From NCBI RefSeq assembly GCF_003259185.1, contig NZ_QGMP01000002.1, positions 281,510 to 345,509 on the forward strand: a stretch of 64,000 nt of DNA. The letters are read 5' to 3'. Below the pieces are notes generated by a model. It saw only the letters and a list, made by a program, of their open reading frames with translations, was not told where the DNA came from and did no database searches. The stretch is from Isoalcanivorax indicus. Its GTDB lineage: Bacteria; Pseudomonadota; Gammaproteobacteria; Pseudomonadales; Alcanivoracaceae. The position numbers and the translations under genes were made by a program. Position 1 is the first letter of the stretch. Each line of letters opens with the position of its first letter. Shown piece after piece: positions 16,382 through 26,358 of this stretch.

Positions 16382-19190
16382 CCTTTGCCAGGGGCAGGGC
16401 CACATAAAACGTGCTGCCTTGCCCCGGCGTACTGTCGAACCAGATTCTGCCGTCCATCTTCTCCACCAGCTCCCGCGAAATCGCCAGCCCCAGCCCTGTG
16501 CCGCCCTTGTGCTTGATGTCCGAACTGTCGGCCTGGGTGAATTTGTCGAACACGCGGGCGTGGAAGGCGGAGGGTATGCCTTCGCCCGAATCCTGTACCG
16601 AAATGATGGCCTCATGGCCCCGGCATTGCGCGCGAATCACAACGTCGCGTCCGGCGTGCGAAAATTTCGCCGCGTTGGACAGCAGGTTGGCCATGACTTG
16701 CTGGAAGCGCGCACCGTCAGCCTGCACGGTCGCGGGTTCGATGTGCTCCAGCGTGAAGTGGACCGAATATTTGTCAGCATAGCTCTTGTTGGCTTCGACA
16801 GCTTCGCGCAGCATCGGGGCCAGGGGTAGTGGCTTGCCGGTAATGTCCATCTTGCCGGAAATCAGTTTTTCCATATCGAGCAAATCGTTGATCAGCAGGA
16901 TAAGGCGCTCACTGTTGTTGTAGGCAATGGTCAGAACGCGGCGCATCTCTGCGGGCACCTCGCCGAGCGCGCCCTGGGTGACCAGGCCCAGTGAGCCGAA
17001 GATGGCGGTCAGTGGCGTGCGCAGCTCGTGGCTGACGGTGGAGACGAAATTGCGTTTGAGAATATCCGAGCGCATCTCCTCGGAAATGTCCTGGATGATG
17101 GACACCATATAGCTGGGCTGATCCTCGGCGTCGTACACCAGCGACATGCTTTGCAGTACCCAGATTTCGTGCCCGAACTTGTGCAGCATGCGTTTCTTGA
17201 TCTGGAACGCGGTCAGATCGCCACGCAGCAGGGCTTCGGTGCGTGCCTGTTCTTCGTCACGATCCTCGGGGTGAGTGATATTCCGGCAGTCGTGGCCCAT
17301 GAGTTCAGAACGCTTGAAGCCGAGCAGGCGGCACAGCGCGGTATTCATGTCCAGCCACTCCCCGCTGGCGCGGATGATCGCCATGCCTTGCGGAGCCGTT
17401 TCGAAAGCACCTTCAAAGCGCTGCTCGCTCTCGGCCAATTGCTCGGTCAGCAGTCGCTTGTCGGTAACATCCCACATGAAGCCATCCAGCCACTGGGTGC
17501 CGTCGCGTGTATCCAGCGTCAGAGAGCCCTTGTCCTGAATCCAGACCAGGCTGCCGTCCTTGTGGCGGATGCGATAGAAGATTTCGTAGGGGCGTTTGCG
17601 CAGCAGGGCTTCGTTGATGCCTTCCAGGGCGCCGGTGTCTTCCGGCACGATGAGCTGGTTCAGGGAGCCGCGATGACCGCGTTCCAGTTCGTCCGCCTTG
17701 AAGCCGGAGAGGTCGCTGATGCGCTCGCTGACATAATGCAGCGTGCGAGCCCGGTCATGACGGCAACGATAGACGGTGCCTGGCAGACGGGACAGGATGC
17801 TGCGGAAACGCGCTTCACTCTCCGCCAGCGCTTCCTGTGTGGCGATGGATTTGGTGATGTCCGCGTGGGTGCCGAACATGACCACCGGCTCGCCGTTTGA
17901 AGAGCGCGTCATGATCTGCCCGCGGTCATGCACCCATATCCAGTGCCCGGCCTTGTGGCGCATACGATACTGGAACTCGTAGCGCTGCGTCTGTCCGCGC
18001 ACATGATGGTTCAATGCCGCCTCGCAGGCGCCCTGGTCCTCCGGATGAATCAGGGACATCCAGCGCTCGCGGCTCATGGGAGACAGTTCGCTGAGATCGT
18101 GGCCGAGCATTTCCGCCCAGCGTGCGTTGAGCTGCAGCGTGTTGGCCTGTATATGCCACTCCCAGGTGCCGATGGCCGTGCCGTCGATAATGCTCTGCAG
18201 TCGCCGGGTTTCCTCCTGCAGCGCCAGCTCCATCCGCTTGCGTTCGGAGACATCGGTGATGAAGCCGTGCCAGAGTACGGCACCGTTGCTCAGTGGCTCG
18301 GGGTTGGCATGATCCTCCAGCCAGATCATGCCCTTGCGCGGATGAAAGAAGCGGAACTCATGTCGCATCGGCGTCAGTGATTTCCGCGACGCTTCTGTGG
18401 AGGTGCGGACAAAATCAAGGTCGTCCGGATGTATCCGTCCCAGCCCGGCCTGATCGCTGAGGCGCAGCGCATCGGGAGTCAGGCCGCAGGTGTCGTAGAG
18501 GCCGGAGCTCACATAAGGAAAATGGCCACTGCCATCGGCTTCGATCACATACTGGTACACCAGCCCGGGCACATTGTTGGCCATCTTTTCCAGCTTGCCG
18601 GTGGCGCCACGGTGCTTTTCATCGGCCAGGCGCAATGCCATGGCGGCGGCGACCCAGTTGGCCATCAGTGACACGAACTCGCGTTCCTGCTTGGTGAAGC
18701 GTCGGCGCGGCCCGCGTGAAAAGAATGCCAGTGTGCCGTAGGCGCGCCCCTCGATAATCACCGGAATGCCGATATAGGCCTCCAGACCAAAGGCGGCATA
18801 GGCGGGATGCGAGGCGTAGCGGGAGCGTCGGGTATGCGACACATCCCAGATTCCCCGCTGTTCCAGAATGATGCTGCAATAGGTTTCCGACAGCGGAAAC
18901 ATCTGACCGGAAGGCCAGAGTGCCTGGTCGGAGGAATGCGTGACCAGGCGATACTCGCCGTTGTGCACATGGCTGATGATGCCGTTATCAAGATCAAGAT
19001 AGCGGCGGCCGATATCCAGCGCATTGCGCAGCCGCGCATCAAGGTCATCGGCGCCGAGGCTGCTGATACGATTGAGGGTCAGCAGGGCAGCATGCTGGCG
19101 CCGCAACGCGTTCGCTCGTCGACGATAGATAAGCCACAGTGCCACCAGCGCAGCCAGCAGCGATCCCGATAATAGGTACATGCCCAGCAT
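16347..19190 (-). CDS. Membrane-anchored hybrid-sensor histidine kinase (GAF + multiple PAS)
   Basis: About 947 residues. I prefer ATG 19190 because GGAG lies 7 bases upstream and the protein then begins with a single transmembrane helix; an in-frame GTG at 19247 is the longest alternative. Order: TM helix, GAF (about 50-190, with AYIGIPVIIEGRAYGTLAFF), four PAS/PAC units (about 200-705), HisKA with phospho-His in SHELRTPLT (about 720), and HATPase with N-box NLLSNAAKFSH, G1 DSGEGIP and G2 GGTGLGLAIS. No receiver domain and no adjacent response regulator, so it is an orphan kinase. The signal is unknown. Confidence 0.93.
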   Translation of the reverse strand: MLGMYLLSGSLLAALVALWLIYRRRANALRRQHAALLTLNRISSLGADDLDARLRNALDIGRRYLDLDNGIISHVHNGEYRLVTHSSDQALWPSGQMFPLSETYCSIILEQRGIWDVSHTRRSRYASHPAYAAFGLEAYIGIPVIIEGRAYGTLAFFSRGPRRRFTKQEREFVSLMANWVAAAMALRLADEKHRGATGKLEKMANNVPGLVYQYVIEADGSGHFPYVSSGLYDTCGLTPDALRLSDQAGLGRIHPDDLDFVRTSTEASRKSLTPMRHEFRFFHPRKGMIWLEDHANPEPLSNGAVLWHGFITDVSERKRMELALQEETRRLQSIIDGTAIGTWEWHIQANTLQLNARWAEMLGHDLSELSPMSRERWMSLIHPEDQGACEAALNHHVRGQTQRYEFQYRMRHKAGHWIWVHDRGQIMTRSSNGEPVVMFGTHADITKSIATQEALAESEARFRSILSRLPGTVYRCRHDRARTLHYVSERISDLSGFKADELERGHRGSLNQLIVPEDTGALEGINEALLRKRPYEIFYRIRHKDGSLVWIQDKGSLTLDTRDGTQWLDGFMWDVTDKRLLTEQLAESEQRFEGAFETAPQGMAIIRASGEWLDMNTALCRLLGFKRSELMGHDCRNITHPEDRDEEQARTEALLRGDLTAFQIKKRMLHKFGHEIWVLQSMSLVYDAEDQPSYMVSIIQDISEEMRSDILKRNFVSTVSHELRTPLTAIFGSLGLVTQGALGEVPAEMRRVLTIAYNNSERLILLINDLLDMEKLISGKMDITGKPLPLAPMLREAVEANKSYADKYSVHFTLEHIEPATVQADGARFQQVMANLLSNAAKFSHAGRDVVIRAQCRGHEAIISVQDSGEGIPSAFHARVFDKFTQADSSDIKHKGGTGLGLAISRELVEKMDGRIWFDSTPGQGSTFYVALPLAKVNPADTSPASP

Positions 19191-19233
19191 CAGCGGGCTC
19201 CGCAAGCAAACAGGGTACCGGCGTCCGTCCAAT

Positions 19234-19247
19234 GTGAACCGGTTCAC
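19234..19247. promoter_or_regulatory. Perfect palindrome upstream of the kinase gene
   Basis: GTGAACCGGTTCAC is a perfect 14-base palindrome with a central CG, 44-57 bases before the preferred kinase start (19190). The form TGAACCGGTTCA fits the TGNAANCGNTTNCA class bound by LacI/GalR-type repressors. No LacI-type gene is in the window, so the regulator would act in trans. If translation instead began at GTG 19247 the palindrome would be coding. Confidence 0.45.
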
Positions 19248-19287
19248 GCATCATATAAGCGGGCATCAGGCGGGTAAACAGTGCCGT

Positions 19288-19309
19288 GCTGCCGGGAAAC
19301 CCCGGCAGC
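19288..19309 (-). terminator. Hairpin after metallophosphoesterase gene
   Basis: A 9-base-pair stem, GCTGCCGGG (19288-19296) with CCCGGCAGC (19301-19309) and a four-base loop, lies 14 bases beyond the stop of the minus-strand phosphoesterase gene and before the kinase gene. No T-run follows on the minus strand, so it is a weak intrinsic terminator or an mRNA-processing hairpin separating the two genes. Confidence 0.5.
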
Positions 19310-19322
19310 AGGCAAGGGCGGG

Positions 19323-21257
19323 TCAGTGGGGCAGCAGGGCTATTTCCAGATCGCGGTCAGTGATCATCCACCAGAGCCCGTGGCCCTGGCTGGCGTCGAA
19401 GCCGATGACCGGCTCACTGGCGCAGCCCGGATCGCGCGGGGCGCCCCCGTCAAGCCAGCTCTCATGGAAGGCCCCTTCGATGATGCAGTCAGCCGAACCG
19501 GCCGCCGCCCAGCCGGTTGCCGTGCGGATGCCCGGCATCAACGCACGCCCGGCAAGCGCCTGGGGCACGCGGAAACTCAGGGCAAAGGCATCGGTGGGGG
19601 CGTCGCGGATATCCCATTCGCCGGTGGCGTGAGCGGGCAGGGCGTGCGGTGCCTTGGCGGAACCGTCCGGCTGGCTGCCCGGCCGACCCGCATCAGCGGT
19701 CATGTCACGACGGCCGCCCCAGGCGTTGTTGTAGATACCATTCTGGCCGCCGGTGCCGCTGATCACGAGAATGCTGGAGGCCGTCTCTGCCTCGGCAGGC
19801 AGCCAGCTCAGCGTGACATGTTTTTTCATGTCGATGGTGGTTTCCGGCACGCGCACCTGCTCACCGTCTACCACAGCACGCTGGTTGCCATTGAGGTTCG
19901 GCGTCCAGGCCTGGTGATACTGATACAGGTACTGATAGGTCAGGCGCAGCAGATCCATGCTCGATGTGGCGCGGCTCCAGTCCGGGGTATAGCCCATGGT
20001 CCGGGTCACGGAATCCACGCGGTTGAAGGTGTTGTTGATGCCGGCTTCCAGGCGTGCAATGGCACCGTCCGGCCCGCGGCATTCCGGCGTGCGATAGGTG
20101 ACGTCGTGGTCCAGCACCGGCCGCGTGCCAGCGGGAATACTGTTCGGGTAAACCATCTTCTCGCAGCGGTCCGTGGTGCGGCTGAAGCGGTCGAACAGAA
20201 TCCAGTTCGGGTCGGCCAGCGCGCCACGCTCGCCCAGATCATTCTGGACGGTGTGCTCGGCATACCAGGCTTCGTAGTCCACGCGCGGGCCATTGAAGCT
20301 GAGCAGTGCCGCATTGATGTCATAGGCGGGCGAGCCATTACTCATGGAATTGGACTTGTGCTGGATGATGCGCTGCACCAGCTCGCTTTCACCCCAGCGA
20401 AGCTCATAACCCTTGTAAGAAGCATTGCCTGACATGATCTGGGTGAAATAGGGCAGGCGATAATTGCCCCCGGTTTCGGTCCAGGATTTGTTGATGGCCG
20501 TGAAAGGTCCGTGCACGACGCTGCGCTGATACTGGTGCTCATGCCCCTGTACCCAGATGACGTCATTATCGATAAAGACGCGGCGGATTTCGTCATACTG
20601 GTCCTGCAGGCTGTTCTCGCCTCGCTGGCCGCTGACGATCTGTTCGCGCACCTGTCCGTACTTGGCACCAATCAGGCCGTCGTGGCTGCCGATAACGATG
20701 TGATCCACCTCATCCCGGTGCCGTTCGATGGTCTCGCGAATCCACGGGAAAGCCCCGGCCAGGCCCCAGTAACGGATATTGATAATCAGCACATTGCTGC
20801 GGATCACCGAGTAATTCAGAAACTCGGCATAGGGCATATGTTGCGCGTCTTTCGGAATGTAAGGGCGCATCGCATCAATCCAGCGCACCGTATGCGCCCA
20901 GCTGTCTTCATGGTTACCCATCAGCGGCAGAATCTCGATGCCCTCGGCCTTGTACTTGTCGGCCACCGACAGCCACTGGGCAAACTCTTCCGGCGTACCG
21001 TTATTGGTCAGATCCCCCACCGCAATGACCACGTCGGCGCCCAGCGCCTTGTGTTTGGCCAGCACCGCATCCATGGCATAGACCGCGACATTGGGGCCGT
21101 CCCCCTGGGTGTCGGGCAGCAGGCCCAGGCGCAGCGGCGCCGGTGCCGCTGCGCCGGGAGGTGTCTCGTTATTGTTGCTGGAGGAGCTGCCACCGCAGCC
21201 ACTGAGTACTAGCGCGACGGCCGTTGCGGCCGCCAGCGAAAAACATAGGTAACGCAT
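19323..21257 (-). CDS. Calcineurin-like metallophosphoesterase lipoprotein
   Basis: About 644 residues from ATG 21257, chosen for GGGGA about 8 bases upstream; the frame opens 10 codons earlier. It has a signal peptide with lipobox LVLSGC, followed by a Ser/Asn-rich linker. The phosphoesterase domain (about 40-310) shows metal motifs in order: LLPDTQGD, GDLTNNG, GNHED, SHDGL and GHEHQYQRS. The remaining 330 residues contain an extra beta-rich region with DMKKHVTLSWLPAEAE, unassigned. It probably acts in the periplasm or at the outer membrane on phosphate esters; the substrate is unknown. Confidence 0.87.
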   Translation of the reverse strand: MRYLCFSLAAATAVALVLSGCGGSSSSNNNETPPGAAAPAPLRLGLLPDTQGDGPNVAVYAMDAVLAKHKALGADVVIAVGDLTNNGTPEEFAQWLSVADKYKAEGIEILPLMGNHEDSWAHTVRWIDAMRPYIPKDAQHMPYAEFLNYSVIRSNVLIINIRYWGLAGAFPWIRETIERHRDEVDHIVIGSHDGLIGAKYGQVREQIVSGQRGENSLQDQYDEIRRVFIDNDVIWVQGHEHQYQRSVVHGPFTAINKSWTETGGNYRLPYFTQIMSGNASYKGYELRWGESELVQRIIQHKSNSMSNGSPAYDINAALLSFNGPRVDYEAWYAEHTVQNDLGERGALADPNWILFDRFSRTTDRCEKMVYPNSIPAGTRPVLDHDVTYRTPECRGPDGAIARLEAGINNTFNRVDSVTRTMGYTPDWSRATSSMDLLRLTYQYLYQYHQAWTPNLNGNQRAVVDGEQVRVPETTIDMKKHVTLSWLPAEAETASSILVISGTGGQNGIYNNAWGGRRDMTADAGRPGSQPDGSAKAPHALPAHATGEWDIRDAPTDAFALSFRVPQALAGRALMPGIRTATGWAAAGSADCIIEGAFHESWLDGGAPRDPGCASEPVIGFDASQGHGLWWMITDRDLEIALLPH

Positions 21258-21439
21258 GATGAATATCCCCGAAGTCAGAGTAAGCAATCCCGTGTGGCGC
21301 GCTTCTCACGCCCGGCCTGATTCTGGGGTGCTGTTCTGATCTGGTGATGAACGGCGGATTAAGAATCTGTGGCGGTAAGGGGCGCGGGTTTGTGACAATG
21401 TTCAGGCGTCCGTCCGGGCGCCTGAGGGGAGGTAGCAGA

Positions 21440-22477
21440 ATGAGCAGAGCGGGCTTTGCCGGGTGTGAGTTGCCCCTCGTGCAGGCACCCATGGCCGGAT
21501 CACAGGATGCGCGGCTGGCCGTGGCGGTGATGCGTGCCGGAGGTCTCGGGTCACTGCCCTGCGCCATGCTCTCCGCCGAGTTGCTGCAGCAGAACCTGCG
21601 CCAGCTGCGCGAGGCGCCGGGGCGCTTCAACGTCAACTTCTTCTGCCATACTCCGCCGCCAGCCACGGATGAAACGGCCTGGCGAGCGGCCCTTGCGCCT
21701 TACTACCTCGAACTCGGCCTCAATCCGGGTGCCATCCCCGAGCAGCCCCTGCGGCAGCCTTTCAGTGACGCTATTGCCGATATCGTCGAACCGTATGCGC
21801 CGCCGGTGGTGAGCTTTCACTTCGGTTTGCCGGCGCCCGCCCTGCTGGCCCGCGTAAAGCGATGGGGCAGCCTGGTGCTGTCTACGGCCACCACGGTAGA
21901 CGAGGCACGCTGGTTACAGGCACATGGTGCGGATGCCGTGATCGCCCAGGGTCTGGAGGCCGGCGGGCATCGCGGCATGTTCCTCACCGATGATCTTGGC
22001 ACGCAGCAGAACACCATGACGTTGCTGCAGGCGGTGCTTGATGCGGTCGATATTCCGGTCATCGCTGCTGGTGGCATTGCCGATGCCGCCGGGGTGCGGG
22101 CCGCGCTGGATCAGGGTGCCAGCGCCGTGCAGGTGGGCACGGCCTACCTGCGCTGCCCGGAAGCGACCACCAGCGCGGTGCACCGGGAGGCGCTCGGCAG
22201 TCCGGCCGCACAGCAGACCGCCATCACCAATCTGTTCAGCGGCCGCCCGGCGCGTGGCATCGTCAATCGCCTGATGCGCGAACTTGGTCCGCTCAGCGCC
22301 ATGCCACCGCCGTTTCCGTTGGCCAGTACAGCCATTGCCCCGCTGCGCCAGGCGGCGGAAGCCGCCGGCAGCGGAGATTTCTCACCGCTGTGGGCAGGGC
22401 AGAATGTGTGCGGAGAGCCGCCGGAGGGTGCGGAGTCGCTTACCAGACGTTTGTGCGAAAGGGTCTGGACGGCGTGA
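21440..22477 (+). CDS. Nitronate monooxygenase (2-nitropropane dioxygenase family)
   Basis: 345 residues from ATG 21440, which has GGGGAGGT 7-14 bases upstream; the open frame reaches back to 21344 without a ribosome site. It is an FMN-dependent barrel enzyme oxidising nitronates such as propionate 3-nitronate. Visible: PLVQAPMAG at the N-terminus, AGGLGSLP, the ADAVIAQGLEAGGHRG phosphate/FMN segment with the catalytic-type His, and IPVIAAGGIADAAGVRAALDQGASAVQVGTAYL. Its stop codon abuts the stop of the convergent dihydroorotase-like gene. Confidence 0.92.
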   Translation: MSRAGFAGCELPLVQAPMAGSQDARLAVAVMRAGGLGSLPCAMLSAELLQQNLRQLREAPGRFNVNFFCHTPPPATDETAWRAALAPYYLELGLNPGAIPEQPLRQPFSDAIADIVEPYAPPVVSFHFGLPAPALLARVKRWGSLVLSTATTVDEARWLQAHGADAVIAQGLEAGGHRGMFLTDDLGTQQNTMTLLQAVLDAVDIPVIAAGGIADAAGVRAALDQGASAVQVGTAYLRCPEATTSAVHREALGSPAAQQTAITNLFSGRPARGIVNRLMRELGPLSAMPPPFPLASTAIAPLRQAAEAAGSGDFSPLWAGQNVCGEPPEGAESLTRRLCERVWTA

Positions 22478-23761
22478 TCAATCCGACAGCCAGGTGACCT
22501 TGCCTTCGCATACGGTCAGGCGCACGGTGCCGGGCAGTTCGGTGTCGAGCCAGGGGGAATTGCGTCCGGCGGAGAGCCAGTCCTCGCCGGGCAGTCGGGT
22601 GGCGGCAGGATCAAGCAGGCAGAGGCTGGCCAGCCGACCTTCTTCCAGGCGCCCGGCGCTGACGCCCAGGCAACGGGCCGGGGCCGCAGTGATGGCATCC
22701 AGCGCCCGGCGCAGGGGCAGCTGATCGCGTTGCACCAGTTCAAGCACCAGTGACAGCAGGGTGTCCAGGCCGGAAATTCCGGGCCGGGTGGACGGGAACG
22801 GCGCCAGTTTGGCGGAGCCGCCCAGCGGGATGTGCTGGCTGCTGATGGCGTCCACGGTGCCATCAATCACCCCCTGCATCAGGGCATCGCGGTCGGCACG
22901 GCTGCGCAGGGGCGGGCTGATATGACAGAGGCTGTTGAAGCCTTCGATGGCACTTTCATCCAGCAGCAGATGGTGAATGCTCACATCCGCTGTGACGTTC
23001 AGCCCCTGGGCCTTGGCATGGCGCAGCAGGCCGACGCTGGCGGCACAACTGAGTTGATGAAAATGGGCGCGCACGCCGGTGGCTTCCACCAGCAGCAGGG
23101 CGCGGGCCAGGTCCACGGTTTCTGCCACGGCGGGGATGCCGGGCAGGCCCAGGCGTGTGGCTACCGGACCTTCATGGGCGCAGCCACCGCTGCTCAGGGC
23201 GGCGTCCTGGGGCCGGAAGACCACCGGCAGGTCAAAGGTGGCGGCGTATTCCAGACTGCGTTTCAGAATCAGCGCGTCCTGCACGCGGTGGCCAGCATTG
23301 CTGACGGCGATGCAGCCCGCGTCGCGCAGGGTGGCCAGCTCGGCCAGTTGCTGGCCCGCCAGCCCCTGGGTCAGCGCGGCCATCGGCAGCACCCGGGCAA
23401 AGCCGGCTCTCATGGCGCGTTCGCGAATCAGGCGCACAACGGCGGTGCTGTCCACGACCGGATCGGTGTCCGGGGTGGCGCACAGATGGGTGATGCCACC
23501 GGCCGCGGCGGCGCGGGTTTCGCTGTGCAGGCTGCCGGTGCGGTGGTTGCCCGGTTCGGGCAGGCGCACGCAGGTGTCCACCAGGCCGGGCAGCAGCCAC
23601 AGGCCGTCGGCGTCCACCAGTTCGGCGCCGGGGGCATCCAGGCTGGCGCCGATGCGCACCAGGCGACCGCCTTCCAGCAACAGGTCGGCCACCTCATCGC
23701 GGCCACTGGCAGGGTCGATGACCCGCGCCTTGCGGATCAGCAGGTCAGCGCGCGGTTGCAT
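22478..23761 (-). CDS. pyrX: Non-catalytic dihydroorotase-like protein (PyrC'/PyrX)
   Basis: 427 residues from ATG 23761 (GGAGG five bases upstream; a GTG at 23773 is in frame). Overall fold marks of the amidohydrolase/dihydroorotase family are present: [45 protein letters not shown]. The zinc site is lost: the usual HVHLREPG reads CVRLPEPG, and the usual DHAPH reads QHIPL. This is the pattern of the inactive pyrC' subunit which in Pseudomonas forms a dodecamer with aspartate transcarbamoylase and is needed for its assembly. It overlaps the end of pyrB by 17 bases. Confidence 0.92.
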   Translation of the reverse strand: MQPRADLLIRKARVIDPASGRDEVADLLLEGGRLVRIGASLDAPGAELVDADGLWLLPGLVDTCVRLPEPGNHRTGSLHSETRAAAAGGITHLCATPDTDPVVDSTAVVRLIRERAMRAGFARVLPMAALTQGLAGQQLAELATLRDAGCIAVSNAGHRVQDALILKRSLEYAATFDLPVVFRPQDAALSSGGCAHEGPVATRLGLPGIPAVAETVDLARALLLVEATGVRAHFHQLSCAASVGLLRHAKAQGLNVTADVSIHHLLLDESAIEGFNSLCHISPPLRSRADRDALMQGVIDGTVDAISSQHIPLGGSAKLAPFPSTRPGISGLDTLLSLVLELVQRDQLPLRRALDAITAAPARCLGVSAGRLEEGRLASLCLLDPAATRLPGEDWLSAGRNSPWLDTELPGTVRLTVCEGKVTWLSD

Positions 23762-24758
23762 GGTCGCCTCCACGGCCGCGTTGTTCGGTTTCCCGGCCGC
23801 TCATGCACATGGACATGACCGCCATGCGCACGGCGATGCCGAAGGTCACCTGATGCAGGATGACCGAGCGCTTGCCGTCGGCCACTTCCGAGGCGATTTC
23901 CACGCCGCGGTTGATCGGCCCGGGATGCATGATGATGGCCTCCGGGTGGGCGTGGCGCAGGCGCTCGTTGTTCAGGCCGTAGAGGCGGAAGAATTCAGAT
24001 TCGGACGGCAGCAGGGCGGAATCCATGCGTTCTTTCTGCAGGCGCAGGGCAATCACCACATCCACATCGCGCAGCCCCTGGCTGAGGTCGTGATACACGC
24101 TGACACCCAGGCGCTCGATGTCGGCGGGCAGCAGGGTGCGCGGGCCGATCACCCGGACCTCCTCAGCGCCGAGAATATTCAGGGCATGAATCTGCGAGCG
24201 GGCCACGCGGGAGTGCAGGATGTCACCGATGATGGCTACTTTGAGCCCGGCGAAACCGCCCTTGTAGTGGCGGATGGTGTACATGTCCAGCATCGCCTGG
24301 GTCGGGTGCGCATGGCGACCGTCGCCGGCATTGATGATGGCGACCTCGGGGGTGGCGTGGCGGGCGATGTAGTGCGGCGCCCCCGAATCGGCGTGACGTA
24401 CCACGAACATGTCGCTGGCCATGGCTTCCAGGTTGCGCAGCATGTCCATCAGTGACTCGCCCTTGCTGGTGGCCGAGCGGGCGATATCGATATTCAGCAC
24501 ATCGGCAGACAGGCGTTTGGCGGCGAGTTCGAAGGTGGTGCGGGTGCGGGTGCTGGCCTCGAAGAACAGGTTGACCACGGTCTTGCCGCGCAGCAGCGGC
24601 ACCTTCTTGATGGCGCGGTCGCCCACATCAACGAAGGAGGCGGCATTGTCGAGGATCTGTTCCAGAACGGAGCGGGGCAGGCCTTCAATGGAAAGGAAGT
24701 TGCGCAACTGGCCGTCGCCAGTGAGTTGCAGCGGGTCCGTGGCAGGCTCTGCGATCAT
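23745..24758 (-). CDS. pyrB: Aspartate carbamoyltransferase catalytic chain
   Basis: 337 residues from ATG 24758, the start that overlaps pyrR by four bases (ATGA). It joins carbamoyl phosphate and aspartate in pyrimidine synthesis. Carbamoyl-phosphate site [13 protein letters not shown] (STRTRT, about residues 71-76), [24 protein letters not shown] and [11 protein letters not shown] are all intact. The chain has an N-terminal extension of about 20 residues before the core, as in class A Pseudomonas enzymes that work with a PyrC' partner, which is encoded directly downstream. Confidence 0.96.
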   Translation of the reverse strand: MIAEPATDPLQLTGDGQLRNFLSIEGLPRSVLEQILDNAASFVDVGDRAIKKVPLLRGKTVVNLFFEASTRTRTTFELAAKRLSADVLNIDIARSATSKGESLMDMLRNLEAMASDMFVVRHADSGAPHYIARHATPEVAIINAGDGRHAHPTQAMLDMYTIRHYKGGFAGLKVAIIGDILHSRVARSQIHALNILGAEEVRVIGPRTLLPADIERLGVSVYHDLSQGLRDVDVVIALRLQKERMDSALLPSESEFFRLYGLNNERLRHAHPEAIIMHPGPINRGVEIASEVADGKRSVILHQVTFGIAVRMAVMSMCMSGRETEQRGRGGDHATAR

Positions 24759-25309
24759 GTTCGACCTTGATTTCCGCGCTGTGTGTATTCGATGACATCC
24801 GCAGTCAATGGCGCGGGTCCGCGTAATTCTACCCGCTGTCCGGGGGGCAATGCCACGTGCGCGCCACAAATATCCGCACTGATGGGCAGTTCGCGGCGGC
24901 CGATATCGAACAGCACGGCCAGGGTAACGCTGGCGGGGCGCCCGTAATCGAACAATTCATTCAGCGCGGCGCGGGCCGTGCGCCCGCTCATCAGGGCGTC
25001 GTCCACCAGCACCAGATGCGCTGCGTCCACATCGAAAGGCAGGGCCGTGGGGCGGACCCGGGATTGCAGACCACGGTGAGAAAAGTCATCGCGGTAGAAG
25101 CTGATATCCAGCGTGCCCAGCTCGGCGGCCGGTTGCAGCCGCTGATGCAGCGCATCGGCCACCCAGGCGCCGCCGGAATGGATGCCGATCAACGCATAGT
25201 CGCTGATGCCACGCTCAGCCAGGTGGCGGCGCAGCTGTGCGGCCATGCTTTCCAGCAGGGCGTCGATCTGGGCGGCGGTGTAGTGGGTTTGCGGGGCCTG
25301 TTCGGTCAC
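24755..25309 (-). CDS. pyrR: Bifunctional pyr operon regulator / uracil phosphoribosyltransferase PyrR
   Basis: A 184-residue type I phosphoribosyltransferase-fold protein. The PRPP loop is [17 protein letters not shown] (about residues 100-116); [12 protein letters not shown] and the N-terminal [13 protein letters not shown] match PyrR. In Gram-positive bacteria PyrR attenuates pyr mRNA; in Pseudomonas it is involved in pyr regulation with less clear mechanism. I see no PyrR-binding anti-antiterminator in the four-base junctions here. It overlaps ruvX by four bases upstream and pyrB by four downstream. Confidence 0.94.
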   Translation of the reverse strand: MTEQAPQTHYTAAQIDALLESMAAQLRRHLAERGISDYALIGIHSGGAWVADALHQRLQPAAELGTLDISFYRDDFSHRGLQSRVRPTALPFDVDAAHLVLVDDALMSGRTARAALNELFDYGRPASVTLAVLFDIGRRELPISADICGAHVALPPGQRVELRGPAPLTADVIEYTQRGNQGRT

Positions 25310-25734
25310 ACCGGTTCTCCTGCGCCATCGGCGAGATAGGCTTCAATCAATATGGCGGCGGCCATGCTGTCCACGCGCGGGTCGGGTCCGCCGCGCCAGC
25401 GGTCGCCCATGCGGTCGCGGGCTTCGCGGGTGGAAAGGCGTTCGTCCACCAGCACCACCGGCGTGCCGAAGCGGCCCTTCAGGCGGCCGGCAAAGCGCCG
25501 CGCCCGGCGGCTCAGTTCGCTTTCGCTGCCGTCCATGTTGAGCGGCAATCCTACCACCAGCAAGTCCGGTTGCCATTCCGCCAGCAAGGCGCCCACCTGC
25601 TGCCAGTCCGGTACGCCGTCGCGGCAGGGCAGAGCGGTCAATGGCGAGGCGCTGCCCGTGAGCGACTGGCCGGTGGCCAGACCGATCTTGCGGGTGCCGA
25701 AATCAAAGCCCAGCAGGGTGCGTGGTGAGGTCAT
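25306..25734 (-). CDS. ruvX: Holliday junction resolvase-like RuvX/YqgF
   Basis: 142 residues from ATG 25734 (the open frame extends upstream without support). RNase H-like fold: [15 protein letters not shown] (first catalytic Asp), [14 protein letters not shown] (Glu/Asp strand), and [13 protein letters not shown] followed by [14 protein letters not shown] (last catalytic Asp). Members act in processing of 16S pre-rRNA 5' ends, with an older Holliday-junction annotation. It sits between yqgE and pyrR with overlapping or nearly touching ends, so it is part of one operon. Confidence 0.95.
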   Translation of the reverse strand: MTSPRTLLGFDFGTRKIGLATGQSLTGSASPLTALPCRDGVPDWQQVGALLAEWQPDLLVVGLPLNMDGSESELSRRARRFAGRLKGRFGTPVVLVDERLSTREARDRMGDRWRGGPDPRVDSMAAAILIEAYLADGAGEPV

Positions 25735-25738
25735 GGTG

Positions 25739-26311
25739 TCAGGCGTGCCCGGCCTGGGTGGACAGCAGATGCAGGTCGACACCCAGTTGCCGGGCCGCCG
25801 CCTGCCAGCGCTCGGCAAACGGCACCTCGAACAGCAGTCGCGCATCCACCGGCGTGCTCAGCCAGGCATTCTCGGCCAGTTCGGTTTCCAGCTGGCCGGC
25901 GTCCCAGCCCGCATAGCCCAGCGCGATCAGCGCGTGGGGCGGGCCTTCGCCCAGGGCGATCGCCTCCAGCACATCGCGGGAGGTCGTCATGCGCAGGCCA
26001 TCAGGGAGTAACGCCGACGAATCCCAGGCGCGCTCGGTGGCCGGGTGCAGGACAAAGCCGGTATCGGTTTGCACCGGCCCGCCGTGGATCACCGGGTGAT
26101 GGCGCTCCATCGCTTCTCGCAGGTGGGCGCGCGGGGTGATGCCCAGATCGTCGAACAGGCGCGTGAGCGAGAAATCGAGCGGACGATTGATGATCAGCCC
26201 CATGGCCCCGTCATCGTTGTGCTCGACGATATAGGTCACGGTGTGCTGGAAGCCCGGGTCGGCCAACTGCGGCATGGCGATCAGTAACTGATGTGCGAGA
26301 GAGGATGACAT
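25739..26311 (-). CDS. yqgE: YqgE/AlgH family protein
   Basis: A 190-residue protein of the UPF0301 family: HQLLIAMPQLADPGFQHTVTYI at the N-terminus, GLIINRPL, VIHGGPVQTDTGFVLH and ALGYAGWDAGQLE are all typical. In Pseudomonas the gene was named algH from an alginate phenotype; the biochemical role is not settled. It is four bases upstream of ruvX. The yqgE-ruvX pairing is widely conserved in gammaproteobacteria. Confidence 0.95.
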   Translation of the reverse strand: MSSSLAHQLLIAMPQLADPGFQHTVTYIVEHNDDGAMGLIINRPLDFSLTRLFDDLGITPRAHLREAMERHHPVIHGGPVQTDTGFVLHPATERAWDSSALLPDGLRMTTSRDVLEAIALGEGPPHALIALGYAGWDAGQLETELAENAWLSTPVDARLLFEVPFAERWQAAARQLGVDLHLLSTQAGHA

Positions 26312-26358
26312 GGATGCAGTATCGGCGGCGGCCCGGTCATGGGCAAGTGAAGTCCGCC

